Shown: positions 1-6,552 of the stretch, in pieces
Layout: each line of letters opens with the position of its first letter
How positions within the stretch are numbered: the stretch's first letter is position 1
From: Clostridia bacterium
Lineage (GTDB): Bacteria; Bacillota_A; Clostridia; Oscillospirales; CAG-272
Direction: 5' to 3'
NCBI GenBank assembly: GCA_017445115.1
Contig: JAFSUU010000118.1
Coordinates: 1 to 8,870 of the forward strand
DNA length: 8,870 nucleotides
Made by a program: the position numbers and the translations under genes
Notes under the pieces: model-generated
Seen by the model: only the letters and a program-made list of their open reading frames with translations
Told to the model about the DNA's origin: nothing
Databases searched by the model: none

Positions 1-34
1 CCGCCCGTTTTAAGAAAACTGTCTCTTCCGAATA

Positions 35-91
35 CTTCATTAGCGAAGCGTCTTCATTTCTTCATTAGCCCGCCATTCGGGCGTCTTCATT
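35..91. repeat. Tandem short hairpins separated by the word TCTTCATT
   Basis: The word CTTCATT occurs at 35-41, 52-58, 60-66 and 85-91; the last three copies are preceded by T, giving TCTTCATT. Between the copies lie small hairpins. At 42-50 AGCGAAGCG can form a 2-bp GC/GC stem over a GAA loop. At 67-83 GCCCG (68-72) pairs with CGGGC (78-82) over a 5-nt loop. Both hairpin inserts start with A and end with G next to the linker, so they follow one template. The array lies beyond the stop codon of the leftward operon. No coding potential is seen. It resembles dispersed intergenic hairpin arrays of clostridial genomes (general impression, not checked). Confidence 0.6.
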
Positions 92-142
92 TTCGGCGCG
101 ATATAGACATCATTATAAACTTACTTATCAAGCCGCGCCGAA
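92..142. repeat. 9-bp inverted repeat at the end of the leftward operon
   Basis: TTCGGCGCG at 92-100 is exactly complementary to CGCGCCGAA at 134-142, with a 33-nt AT-rich centre. It lies directly after the CTTCATT array and 17 bp beyond the stop codon of the DUF1858 gene. No T-run follows the stem on the minus strand, so it is not a standard intrinsic terminator. It may be a further, longer unit of the array or a 3'-end RNA structure. The pairing is seen directly; the role is unknown. Confidence 0.4.
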
Positions 143-159
143 CAGCCCGCCTTTTTATA

Positions 160-366
160 TTATTTTCCGACCGATGCCATGTGAGCTCTCAGTTTCTCAA
201 CGAGCTCGTCGGCGTCCGTGCCGTGAACGGCGCAGGCGTCCTCTATCGACTCTCCGCGCGACGCGGGGCAGCCGAGGCAGTGCATGCCGATCTCAAAGAA
301 ATATTTCGCGGCGTCGATATCATAATCGAGAACGTCGCCGATAAGTGTCTGTTTCGTGATCTCCAT
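160..366 (-). CDS. DUF1858-type small CxxC redox-disulfide protein
   Basis: A 68-residue protein of the DUF1858 type, the family also described as a hybrid-cluster-protein-associated redox disulfide domain. The sequence shows the family pattern: an N-terminal MEITKQTLIGDVLD segment, an acidic helix (residues 14-27), and a HCLGCP motif with the CxxC pair at C30 and C33, followed by a third cysteine at C45. The cysteines could form a redox disulfide or bind metal; the reaction and partner are not established. The ATG at 366 is preceded by a strong AAGGAG site 8 nt upstream. Only 21 bp separate it from the murA stop codon, so it is probably co-transcribed with murA. No membrane segment or signal peptide is seen. 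Family assignment is fairly firm; function is unknown. Confidence 0.85.
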   Translation of the reverse strand: MEITKQTLIGDVLDYDIDAAKYFFEIGMHCLGCPASRGESIEDACAVHGTDADELVEKLRAHMASVGK

Positions 367-387
367 TTTTATATCTCCTTAAATTTA

Positions 388-1650
388 TTATTCGCTGATC
401 TTTCTGATATCCGCGCCGATAGACTGAAGTTTTCCGACGAGGTTGTCGTATCCGCGCTCTATGTAGTTGATATTCGTTATAATCGTCTCGCCCTCGGCGA
501 TAAGCCCGGCGATGACCATTGCGACTCCGGCCCGAAGGTCGACCGCTTCGACTTCGGCTCCGTGAAGAGAGTCAACTTCGGAGATCACCGCGGTATTTCC
601 TTTCACCGTGATATCCGCGCCCATTTTGCGAAGCTCTTCGGCGTACTTGAATCTGTTTTCATAGACGCCCTCGACGATTATGCTCGTGCCGTGCGCTATC
701 GTAAGCATCGCCGACATCTGCGGATGCATATCCGTCGGGAATCCGGGGTAAGGTCTCGTCTTGAGGCGCGTCGCGTTGATCTTTCCGCGTCCGGTGACGA
801 TGACCGCGTCGTCGAGCTCGTCGACAATCGCGCCGACGTCCTCGAGCTTTGCTGTGACGGCTTCAAGGTGCTTGGGGATGACGTTATCTATTCTGACGCA
901 TCCTCCGGTCGCCGCGGCGGCGATCATATACGTGCCCGCCTCGATCATATCGGGGATTATGGCGTAATTTGAGCCGTGAAGCTCGCGCACGCCGCGTATC
1001 TTTATGACGTCGGTTCCGGCGCCGGTAATTTTCGCGCCGCAGGTGTTGAGAAAGTTTGCAAGGTCAACTATGTGAGGCTCACGCGCCGCGTTCTCGATAA
1101 GGGTGTTCCCTTTTGCGAGGACGGAGGCGAGCATGATGTTGATAGTGCCGCCGACCGTGACGGTATCGAAGAACACGTCGGAACCGACGGGACCGTTCGG
1201 CGAGTCGACTTCAACGAGGTCGCCGCTCGTGACGACCGTGGCGCCGAGCGCTTCAAAGCCTTTGATATGCTGGTCGATCGGGCGCTGTCCGCCGAAGTTG
1301 CATCCTCCGGGCATTGAGACTTTTGCCTTTCCGAATCTGCCGAGTTCAGCGCCGAGCAGATAGTAAGAAGCGCGCAGCTTCTGTACGAGCTCGGGATTTG
1401 AAGTTCCCTGCTTTATCCCGCGGCAGTCTATTTCGTAAGTGTCGCCTCCGAGAGATATTATAGAGGCGCCCATATCCCTCAGTATATCTATCGACATCGT
1501 GACGTCGCGAACGTTCGGGACGTTTTCGATGACGCATTTTCCGTTTACGAGTACCGAAGCGTAAAGTATCGGAAGCGCGGCGTTTTTCATTCCGCTGATC
1601 GTTACTTTTCCGGAGAGTACGTTTCCGCCTCTGACTGCGATCTTATCCAT
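388..1650 (-). CDS. murA: UDP-N-acetylglucosamine 1-carboxyvinyltransferase (MurA)
   Basis: A complete 420-residue MurA. In the cytoplasm it transfers enolpyruvate from phosphoenolpyruvate to UDP-GlcNAc, the first committed step of peptidoglycan synthesis and the target of fosfomycin. Visible hallmarks are the substrate-contact pair K22-N23 in GMKNAALPIL, the PGGC loop with catalytic C117, the general-base aspartate D307 in FPTDMHPQ, and R399 in IERGYDNL. Having Cys rather than Asp at 117 predicts the usual fosfomycin-sensitive type. The loop after C117 (NFGGQRPID) is one residue longer than the common CAIGARPID form. The ATG is preceded by GGAGG 4 nt upstream. The gene sits 114 bp after the DUF3810 gene and has its own likely promoter. 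Many Bacillota carry two MurA paralogues; one window cannot show which this is. Confidence 0.96.
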   Translation of the reverse strand: MDKIAVRGGNVLSGKVTISGMKNAALPILYASVLVNGKCVIENVPNVRDVTMSIDILRDMGASIISLGGDTYEIDCRGIKQGTSNPELVQKLRASYYLLGAELGRFGKAKVSMPGGCNFGGQRPIDQHIKGFEALGATVVTSGDLVEVDSPNGPVGSDVFFDTVTVGGTINIMLASVLAKGNTLIENAAREPHIVDLANFLNTCGAKITGAGTDVIKIRGVRELHGSNYAIIPDMIEAGTYMIAAAATGGCVRIDNVIPKHLEAVTAKLEDVGAIVDELDDAVIVTGRGKINATRLKTRPYPGFPTDMHPQMSAMLTIAHGTSIIVEGVYENRFKYAEELRKMGADITVKGNTAVISEVDSLHGAEVEAVDLRAGVAMVIAGLIAEGETIITNINYIERGYDNLVGKLQSIGADIRKISE

Positions 1651-1662
1651 ATATCCTCCGTA

Positions 1663-1709
1663 CAGAACAAGTTCTGCCGTGCAGTTATCATTTAATGCCG
1701 TCCGACGGC
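1663..1709. promoter_or_regulatory. Two inverted repeats in the murA leader
   Basis: CAGAAC-AA-GTTCTG at 1663-1676 is a perfect 14-bp inverted repeat lying just upstream of the murA ribosome binding site (GGAGG, plus-strand CCTCC at 1655-1659). GCCGT-CCG-ACGGC at 1697-1709 is a second palindrome, between that site and the probable -10 element. In the murA transcript both would lie in the leader and could form small hairpins, or they could be operator half-sites. The symmetry is seen directly; regulation is inference. Confidence 0.35.
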
Positions 1710-1712
1710 TAA

Positions 1713-1745
1713 ATTATATTATATCACAACGTTACCGAAAATGGA
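1713..1745 (-). promoter_or_regulatory. Probable murA promoter (double TATAAT)
   Basis: On the minus strand two overlapping perfect TATAAT hexamers (plus-strand ATTATA at 1718-1723 and 1713-1718) lie about 65-75 bp upstream of the murA ATG, in an AT-rich stretch. The -35 region is poor: the 17-bp spacer places TTCCAT upstream of the first hexamer. It may be a weak or activator-assisted sigma-A promoter, letting murA be expressed apart from hprK. No terminator-like hairpin is seen between the DUF3810 stop codon and this site, so read-through from upstream is also possible. Confidence 0.45.
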
Positions 1746-1764
1746 ATACCTTTTTTTATTATAT

Positions 1765-2937
1765 TCACTTTCCGACGCTTTGATATTGAAGTATATATCT
1801 GACGATGAGGTAAGTCGCCTCGTCGTACGAGACGGTGCCCGACGTGCCCTGACTTTTCAGATACGAGTCGTTGATATTGCCGGTGATCTCGGCGGCTTTG
1901 TTATCTCTGTACTGATTGAAAAATTCGGCGTAAGCCACGAGATCCTCTTTCGCGACGTCAGGAAGGCCCGAAACGACGCTTTTGTAGAGATCTGCGTCGG
2001 CGCTGCGAAGATAAGGCGCCACCGTGTTGAAAGCGTCGAGGCATCCCGCGTAAACGAGATACGGATCGTTCGAGCGCGTAAGTGTCGCGTAAGCCATGAA
2101 GTTCGCCTCGTCCTCGGGAGCGACGCCGCGCTGGTGCGCCATTTCGTGCGCTATAGTCGAGGTTATGACGTAGTCAGGGTAGTTCACGTTTATATTTATC
2201 TCGCCGGTGTAGTCGCAGTACAGCCCCGACACGTGGGTGTAGGTGACGAGCGGGCTTGAGACGAGTATCTTGGGATTTGAGCGGAACGACTGCGGGAATC
2301 CGTAGGCTTCGCGGAACGAGTTGTAAAGCTCCGACAGTTTGTACGCCGTCTCGCCGACGGAATACGGCATAACGGTAGCTCCGGTCTCGTCCTGGACGAT
2401 ATTGCCGTCACGGAGCGCAAGCTCCATTCTGTACTCGAGATAGACGCACGCGGCGTAGAGTTCTTCCTCGGTCAGCTTTTCCGTGTTCAGCTCAAGTTTC
2501 TCATAGATCCTCTCGCCGAAATATCCGGGCGAGCCGTTGAACACGAACGCGCCGACGAGAAAGCAGATCACGCCGAGAAATAAAGCCGTGATGCGCCGGA
2601 TGCTTTTTGCTCCGTTCTGTTTCTTCATCTTCCGGATCAGAAGAACCACGGCAAGCACGAATAAGAACGGAAGTGCGAACACCACCGCCTCTGCGAGCGA
2701 GAACGGAAAGATGTCGGATATGAAGGTGATGACTCTTCTCGACGCGGCGCCGACGGTCGTGTTTATAAACTCGGCATACGGGCTCCAGAGCCGCATCAGA
2801 ACGTACGACGCGACAATGAGGAAAAACACGGCGCCGAGGATCATGAACACGAGGTTCCGCCTTACAAAGCTTTTCTTCGGCTGCGGCGAAGCTTCTTCCG
2901 CTTTGGTCAGCTCTTTGTTTTCGGGAAGTTCCGTCAT
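1765..2937 (-). CDS. DUF3810 family membrane protein with HExxH motif
   Basis: A 390-residue protein resembling the DUF3810 family. It has a polar, lysine- and glutamate-rich N-terminus, three hydrophobic segments (about residues 29-50, 80-102 and 114-133), and a C-terminal soluble domain. That domain carries HEMAH (H264, E265, H268) and a downstream E277 in PEDEANF, the arrangement of a zinc metallopeptidase of the gluzincin kind. Proteolysis has not been shown for this family as far as I know. The frame stays open to a TTG at 2949, but that codon directly abuts the GAGG. I prefer the ATG at 2937, which follows the GH94 stop codon by one base (TGA-T-ATG) and has GAGG 12 nt upstream. It is very probably translated in coupling with GH94. 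The substrate is unknown; a role at the cell envelope is a guess from topology and the murA neighbour. Confidence 0.8.
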   Translation of the reverse strand: MTELPENKELTKAEEASPQPKKSFVRRNLVFMILGAVFFLIVASYVLMRLWSPYAEFINTTVGAASRRVITFISDIFPFSLAEAVVFALPFLFVLAVVLLIRKMKKQNGAKSIRRITALFLGVICFLVGAFVFNGSPGYFGERIYEKLELNTEKLTEEELYAACVYLEYRMELALRDGNIVQDETGATVMPYSVGETAYKLSELYNSFREAYGFPQSFRSNPKILVSSPLVTYTHVSGLYCDYTGEININVNYPDYVITSTIAHEMAHQRGVAPEDEANFMAYATLTRSNDPYLVYAGCLDAFNTVAPYLRSADADLYKSVVSGLPDVAKEDLVAYAEFFNQYRDNKAAEITGNINDSYLKSQGTSGTVSYDEATYLIVRYILQYQSVGK

Positions 2938-2938
2938 A

Positions 2939-5464
2939 TCAGTCGTCAACCTCTATCGTCATTCCGTCGGAGAGCTCTTCCGCGGGGATATAAACGTACG
3001 GGATTCGCATCACCTCGTCGTAAGACGGTTCTGCGGTCTTTCCGTTTATACGGAAGGTCCTCTCTCCTTTTCTTTCGTTCTTATATTCGAAGTTTATCTG
3101 TTTGCCTTTGATAATTATTTTCGCGCCGCAGGACGTCGTCGGAAGATACGAGGGCGTCTGGATGCGAAGTCCGTCGAGGTCGGGATCTAAACCGAGTCCG
3201 AAGCGGACGAGCTCCTTGACGTACATCGTGCCGCTTCCCGTGTACCAGTCGCCCATCGAGACGCCGTCGATATACAGCTTCTCGTTTCGGCAGTATGAGT
3301 TCGGCATTACGAACGACGACATCGTGCAGTTGTCGTGAGTGATGACGAGCGCTTTCATCATCTCCTCCCACGCAAGACGGCTCTCGCCTATGAGGAAGAG
3401 ACCCATCACGCCGAACATACCTGCGTGAACGTAGGCGCAGCAGTTCTCGTACGTGCCCTCGGTGATCGTCGCAAGCCGTCCGACGTACTTTCTGTCGGCG
3501 AGTTTGAACGGAACGTCGAAGGTCATAAGCCCGTACTTCGAGTCGAGCGCGGCGGCGGCGTTCACGAGTGCCTCTCTCATCGTCGGATCGTTCTTTATCA
3601 TGCCGGAGACCATCCAGAACGCGTTTGCGGTGAGGCTGTAACGCGCGGCGCCGTCGTAGTCGTTGTTCGATCCTACGAAGTAGCTCATCTTGTCGCCCCA
3701 GCCGTGGATGACGCGGCGGTGTCCGTCTTTATCCGCCGATACGGCGTATTTGAAGAGGTTTTCTTTGATCTTCTCGCGCAGAGCTGCGAACTCGGCGAGG
3801 CGCTCGGTGTGGCGTCCCGCTTTTTTGATGAGCTTCGAGAGCTCATCGAGATTCTGATAGAACTGGAGCGTCGTCATCACGGAGACGCCGTCACCGTACT
3901 GACGCGACGGGTCGTCGGTGTGGCCGAGCGCGTCGAGCGCGTCGTTCCAGTCGCCGAAGAGTATTCTTATGCACCCGGTGTCGGGAGCGAGGTTTTCAAT
4001 AAAGAAATCGGTTATGCGTATCAGGTGTGAGAGCACGTCGTCGCGCTCGTCGGAGAGGCGCACCGCCCACTTGTCGTCGGACGGCGTGTAGTAGCCGCAC
4101 TCCTCGTCGAGTATCGAGAGGTCGCCGGTGAAAGCGACGTAGGTATAGATAGCGGTGATCCCCCATACGCCCTGGTCGATATACATACGAAGGTCAAAGT
4201 CCGGCAGCTCGCCCGGGTGTTTCGGGATCGAGAACTGGCGCGGCACTCTGCCGTTCGTCATCATATAGTTCATCGCGCGGACTATCTTCTGACGCGTGGT
4301 CGCTGGATCCCACATAAGCGATCCCTCGAGCTGCTGCATAACGTCGCGGAAGCCGATGTTCGGACCTGCGTAGTTGTTTCCGAGTGCGCAGAACGAGGTC
4401 TGCTTCTGTACCTGTCGGGTGAAGCCCTCCATGATCTTCGGCTCGGCGCCGTTAAAGTCGTCAAAGCGGACTTTGAAGTTTGCGAACGTCGCCTCGTCCT
4501 TTGCGGTGCGCTCTCTGATCTCGCGCTCCACGAACTTTTCGTCGACAGGGGCGATGACGACTTTCGAGACGTCGTCGTATCCGGTGTGTACGTCGAGCGC
4601 GATGTCAAGTCTGACTTTTCCGCGCGGCGCGACGTCGTAATGGTAGTACGCGGCGGCGGCGGGAAGGTCTGTCGTGTTGACGTAAGCGACGTATTTTGAA
4701 AACTCGCCGGACTTAAGGCTCTCGGCGTTCGTTATCGTTCTGCCCTTTATGCCCGTAAACACGTTCCTCGAGACAGTGCGCTCAACTTTGACGGGCGCGC
4801 CCTCGGTCTCCTTGACGGCGACAGAGAGGCAGTCGAACATACCGTTGCGGCTCCAGAGCAGCGTTCCGTCGTCGCGCAGCGCGCCGTATTTCGACATTCT
4901 GTCCCAAAAGCCCTCGGACTCCATAAAGCGCAGAAGCGCCTCGACGAAGTAGCCGAGGTATATCTTCTTCGTCTCGTCCGTCTTGCTCTCGGCGGTGAAG
5001 GCGAAGTTTATCTTTTTATCCGAGCCGACGCTGAGTCTTACGGCAAACGTGTCGTCCGGCGTATCTGTGATATAGTACGCGCATCTCGGCGCGAAGACGC
5101 AATAGCGCTCAATGCCCTCCGGCTCGAGAAGTCCGGCGCACGCTCCGGTCACGGAGAGCGGGAAGAATCCTCCGCCGGGGTACTCGACGCCCGCGAAGAA
5201 GTTGACGCAGGGCTCCTCGCCGTAATTGGACGCGCGGAGTATCGTGAAGATACTGTCAACGCAGGTGATATATCCGTTCTGGTACGCCCAGACGACGAAT
5301 CCGTCCTCGTCGTAGGGATAGCGGCTCTCGCCGCCCTCTCTCGGAAGGCAGACTATTTTGCCGTCGTCGAGAAAATACGTGTTCTGCGGCAGTTTTTTCG
5401 ACTTGTCGTCGGTCGATACCGTCTTTTTTATTTCGTCAAGCAGTTTATTGATCTCGTCAAACAT
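2939..5464 (-). CDS. GH94-family glycoside phosphorylase (cellobiose phosphorylase-like)
   Basis: An 841-residue protein, close to the roughly 800-residue length usual for GH94 (formerly glycosyltransferase family 36). These cytoplasmic enzymes cleave beta-linked disaccharides with phosphate to give a sugar 1-phosphate. Family marks seen are GFRDVMQQ (R373, D374; sugar-binding region), DQGVWGITAIY in the (alpha/alpha)6 barrel (430-440), GDWNDALD with likely proton donor D508, a histidine in the later phosphate-site region (H680), and WYTGSGTMY (T742-S744), then the usual GLDPDLDGLRI end of the barrel. The normally Gly-Gly stretch before H680 is Cys-Cys here (ENCCAYVH). No signal peptide is seen. 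It overlaps hprK by 8 bp and has an AGGGGAA-like site inside the hprK end. The substrate cannot be read from sequence; cellobiose, chitobiose, laminaribiose and other beta-glycosides all remain possible. Confidence 0.85.
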   Translation of the reverse strand: MFDEINKLLDEIKKTVSTDDKSKKLPQNTYFLDDGKIVCLPREGGESRYPYDEDGFVVWAYQNGYITCVDSIFTILRASNYGEEPCVNFFAGVEYPGGGFFPLSVTGACAGLLEPEGIERYCVFAPRCAYYITDTPDDTFAVRLSVGSDKKINFAFTAESKTDETKKIYLGYFVEALLRFMESEGFWDRMSKYGALRDDGTLLWSRNGMFDCLSVAVKETEGAPVKVERTVSRNVFTGIKGRTITNAESLKSGEFSKYVAYVNTTDLPAAAAYYHYDVAPRGKVRLDIALDVHTGYDDVSKVVIAPVDEKFVEREIRERTAKDEATFANFKVRFDDFNGAEPKIMEGFTRQVQKQTSFCALGNNYAGPNIGFRDVMQQLEGSLMWDPATTRQKIVRAMNYMMTNGRVPRQFSIPKHPGELPDFDLRMYIDQGVWGITAIYTYVAFTGDLSILDEECGYYTPSDDKWAVRLSDERDDVLSHLIRITDFFIENLAPDTGCIRILFGDWNDALDALGHTDDPSRQYGDGVSVMTTLQFYQNLDELSKLIKKAGRHTERLAEFAALREKIKENLFKYAVSADKDGHRRVIHGWGDKMSYFVGSNNDYDGAARYSLTANAFWMVSGMIKNDPTMREALVNAAAALDSKYGLMTFDVPFKLADRKYVGRLATITEGTYENCCAYVHAGMFGVMGLFLIGESRLAWEEMMKALVITHDNCTMSSFVMPNSYCRNEKLYIDGVSMGDWYTGSGTMYVKELVRFGLGLDPDLDGLRIQTPSYLPTTSCGAKIIIKGKQINFEYKNERKGERTFRINGKTAEPSYDEVMRIPYVYIPAEELSDGMTIEVDD

Positions 5465-6404
5465 TTCCGTTCCCCTGTTCTCTGTTCATTTGTTCAAGAA
5501 GTCTGTCGTTGAATTCCTTTGCGGTGTTGTAGCCCATCTTTTTGAGTCTTCTGTTCATCGCGGCGATCTCGATGATCACGGCGAGGTTACGTCCGGGCTG
5601 GACCGGGATCGTCATCGTGGGGACAGAGTTCCCCATGATCTCGGTGTACTTCTCCTCGATGCCCCAACGGTCGTACATTTTGCCGTTCTCCCAGGGCTCG
5701 AGCTCGATTATGAGGTCGAGCTTCTCGGTGTCCTTTACGGAGCCCATACCGAAGAGGCGCCGGACGTCGACGATGCCGATGCCGCGGAGCTCCATATAGT
5801 GTCTTATGATGTCTGGCGCTGAACCGACGAGCGTTTTGTCGGAGACTTTCTTTATCTCGACGGCGTCGTCGGCGACGAGTCTGTGGCCGCGCTTGATGAG
5901 TTCTATCGCGGTCTCGCTCTTGCCGATGCCCGATTCACCGAGGATGAGGACACCCTCGCCGTAGACTTCGACGAGGACGCCGTGGCGCGTGATGCGCGGG
6001 GCGAGAGCTACGCCGAGGTAGGCGATTATCGACGATACGAAAGCCGAAGTCGACCGGTCGGTCGAGAGAAGCGGGACTTCGTTTCGCTTTGCCGCTTCTT
6101 TTGCCGCTTCGTGGACTCTCGTGGAGTGCGTATAGATGACCGTCGCGGGCTTCGTCGCGAAAAACGCGTCGATCCGGCGAGTCTCCTCGTCGTCGTCGAG
6201 GATATCGAGATACTCACATTCGGTATTTCCGATTATCTGTATTCTGTCCGGCTCAAAGCAGTTGTAAAAACCTGCGAGCGGGAAAGAGGGGCGGGTGATC
6301 TCCGTGCGGCATATCTTTATATTCTCCGCTTTGTCGGGCAGATACACCGGCTTGAGTTTCATTTCTTCGATTATTTTATCGAGGCTGACGGACAGTTTTT
6401 CCAT
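5457..6404 (-). CDS. hprK: HPr kinase/phosphorylase (HprK)
   Basis: A complete 315-residue HprK/P, the usual length. It phosphorylates HPr on Ser46 with ATP or pyrophosphate and also removes that phosphate, which drives carbon catabolite repression and PTS control in Bacillota. The N-terminal domain (about 1-130) includes the THSTRVHEAA segment. The kinase domain shows the conserved RHG (H141), a Walker A loop GESGIGKS (156-163, K162), the catalytic acid region ADD (D179/D180), the family signature ELRGIGIVDVRRLFG (205-219), and PVQPGRNLA (268-276) near the C-terminal helices that bind HPr. The ATG at 6404 has a GAGAGGG site just upstream. It is the first gene of the leftward operon, with a strong promoter. 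Followed directly by a GH94 phosphorylase, its setting differs from the hprK-lgt or hprK-murB arrangements known elsewhere in Bacillota. Confidence 0.96.
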   Translation of the reverse strand: MEKLSVSLDKIIEEMKLKPVYLPDKAENIKICRTEITRPSFPLAGFYNCFEPDRIQIIGNTECEYLDILDDDEETRRIDAFFATKPATVIYTHSTRVHEAAKEAAKRNEVPLLSTDRSTSAFVSSIIAYLGVALAPRITRHGVLVEVYGEGVLILGESGIGKSETAIELIKRGHRLVADDAVEIKKVSDKTLVGSAPDIIRHYMELRGIGIVDVRRLFGMGSVKDTEKLDLIIELEPWENGKMYDRWGIEEKYTEIMGNSVPTMTIPVQPGRNLAVIIEIAAMNRRLKKMGYNTAKEFNDRLLEQMNREQGNGNV

Positions 6405-6437
6405 GACTTCCCTCTCAATTTTGTATTAATCTATAAA

Positions 6438-6466
6438 ATTATATCATATTTATTTTTTTATTTCAA
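6438..6466 (-). promoter_or_regulatory. Sigma-A promoter of the hprK operon
   Basis: On the minus strand TTGAAA (plus-strand TTTCAA at 6461-6466) and TATAAT (plus-strand ATTATA at 6438-6443) are separated by exactly 17 bp. This gives 11 of 12 matches to the sigma-A consensus. Transcription should start near 6431, leaving a leader of about 27 nt ahead of the hprK ATG. No cre-like operator was recognised. Confidence 0.8.
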
Positions 6467-6476
6467 GATTTTTGGA

Positions 6477-6505
6477 TTGATTATCGGCAAATTATGTTGT
6501 ATAAT
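6477..6505 (+). promoter_or_regulatory. Sigma-A promoter of the HD hydrolase / STAS-kinase operon
   Basis: TTGATT at 6477-6482 and a perfect TATAAT at 6500-6505 lie 17 bp apart, 10 of 12 matches to consensus. Transcription should begin near 6512, giving a leader of about 40 nt before the ATG at 6553. Its -35 element is 10 bp from that of the divergent hprK promoter, so the two polymerase sites lie back to back and probably compete or share a regulator. Confidence 0.75.
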
Positions 6506-6528
6506 TAATTTGTTACAGAGTAATTTGC

Positions 6529-6552
6529 GTGAAGAACGCGGCGCTCATGTAA
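6529..6552 (+). other. Possible short leader peptide ending at ATG-TAA just before the HD gene
   Basis: In frame with the HD gene a GTG at 6529 opens a seven-codon reading frame (VKNAALM) that ends at TAA 6550-6552, directly before the HD-gene ATG at 6553. The HD start itself has no good Shine-Dalgarno sequence at the usual distance; the nearest purine run, GAAG, is about 18 nt away. Ribosome restart across ATGTAAATG could therefore supply translation. Evidence for expression of the peptide is absent and the ribosome site of the GTG is weak, so this is only a possibility. Confidence 0.2.

Noticed and set aside
35..91. CRISPR array
   Set aside because: Linker words are only 7-8 bp, the intervening units are self-complementary and of uneven length, and no cas genes are present. 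The same holds for 8451-8556.
181..972. Long plus-strand open frame opposite murA and the DUF1858 gene
   Set aside because: Antisense shadow of two recognised genes with no domain of its own; it spans the boundary between them.
1663..1676. LexA (SOS) operator in the murA leader
   Set aside because: Gram-positive LexA boxes have GAAC and GTTC separated by four bases; here only two bases separate them.
2938..2949. TTG at 2949 as the start of the DUF3810 protein
   Set aside because: The GAGG directly touches that TTG, leaving no spacing, while an ATG four codons later has usable spacing and sits right after the GH94 stop codon.
3335..4030. Plus-strand open frame of 231 codons inside the GH94 gene
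   Set aside because: Antisense to the conserved catalytic part of GH94; no recognisable motif.
6529..6549. VKNAALM leader as a copied piece of the murA N-terminus (MKNAAL)
   Set aside because: The similarity covers six residues only and the nucleotide match is broken by several differences; chance is sufficient.
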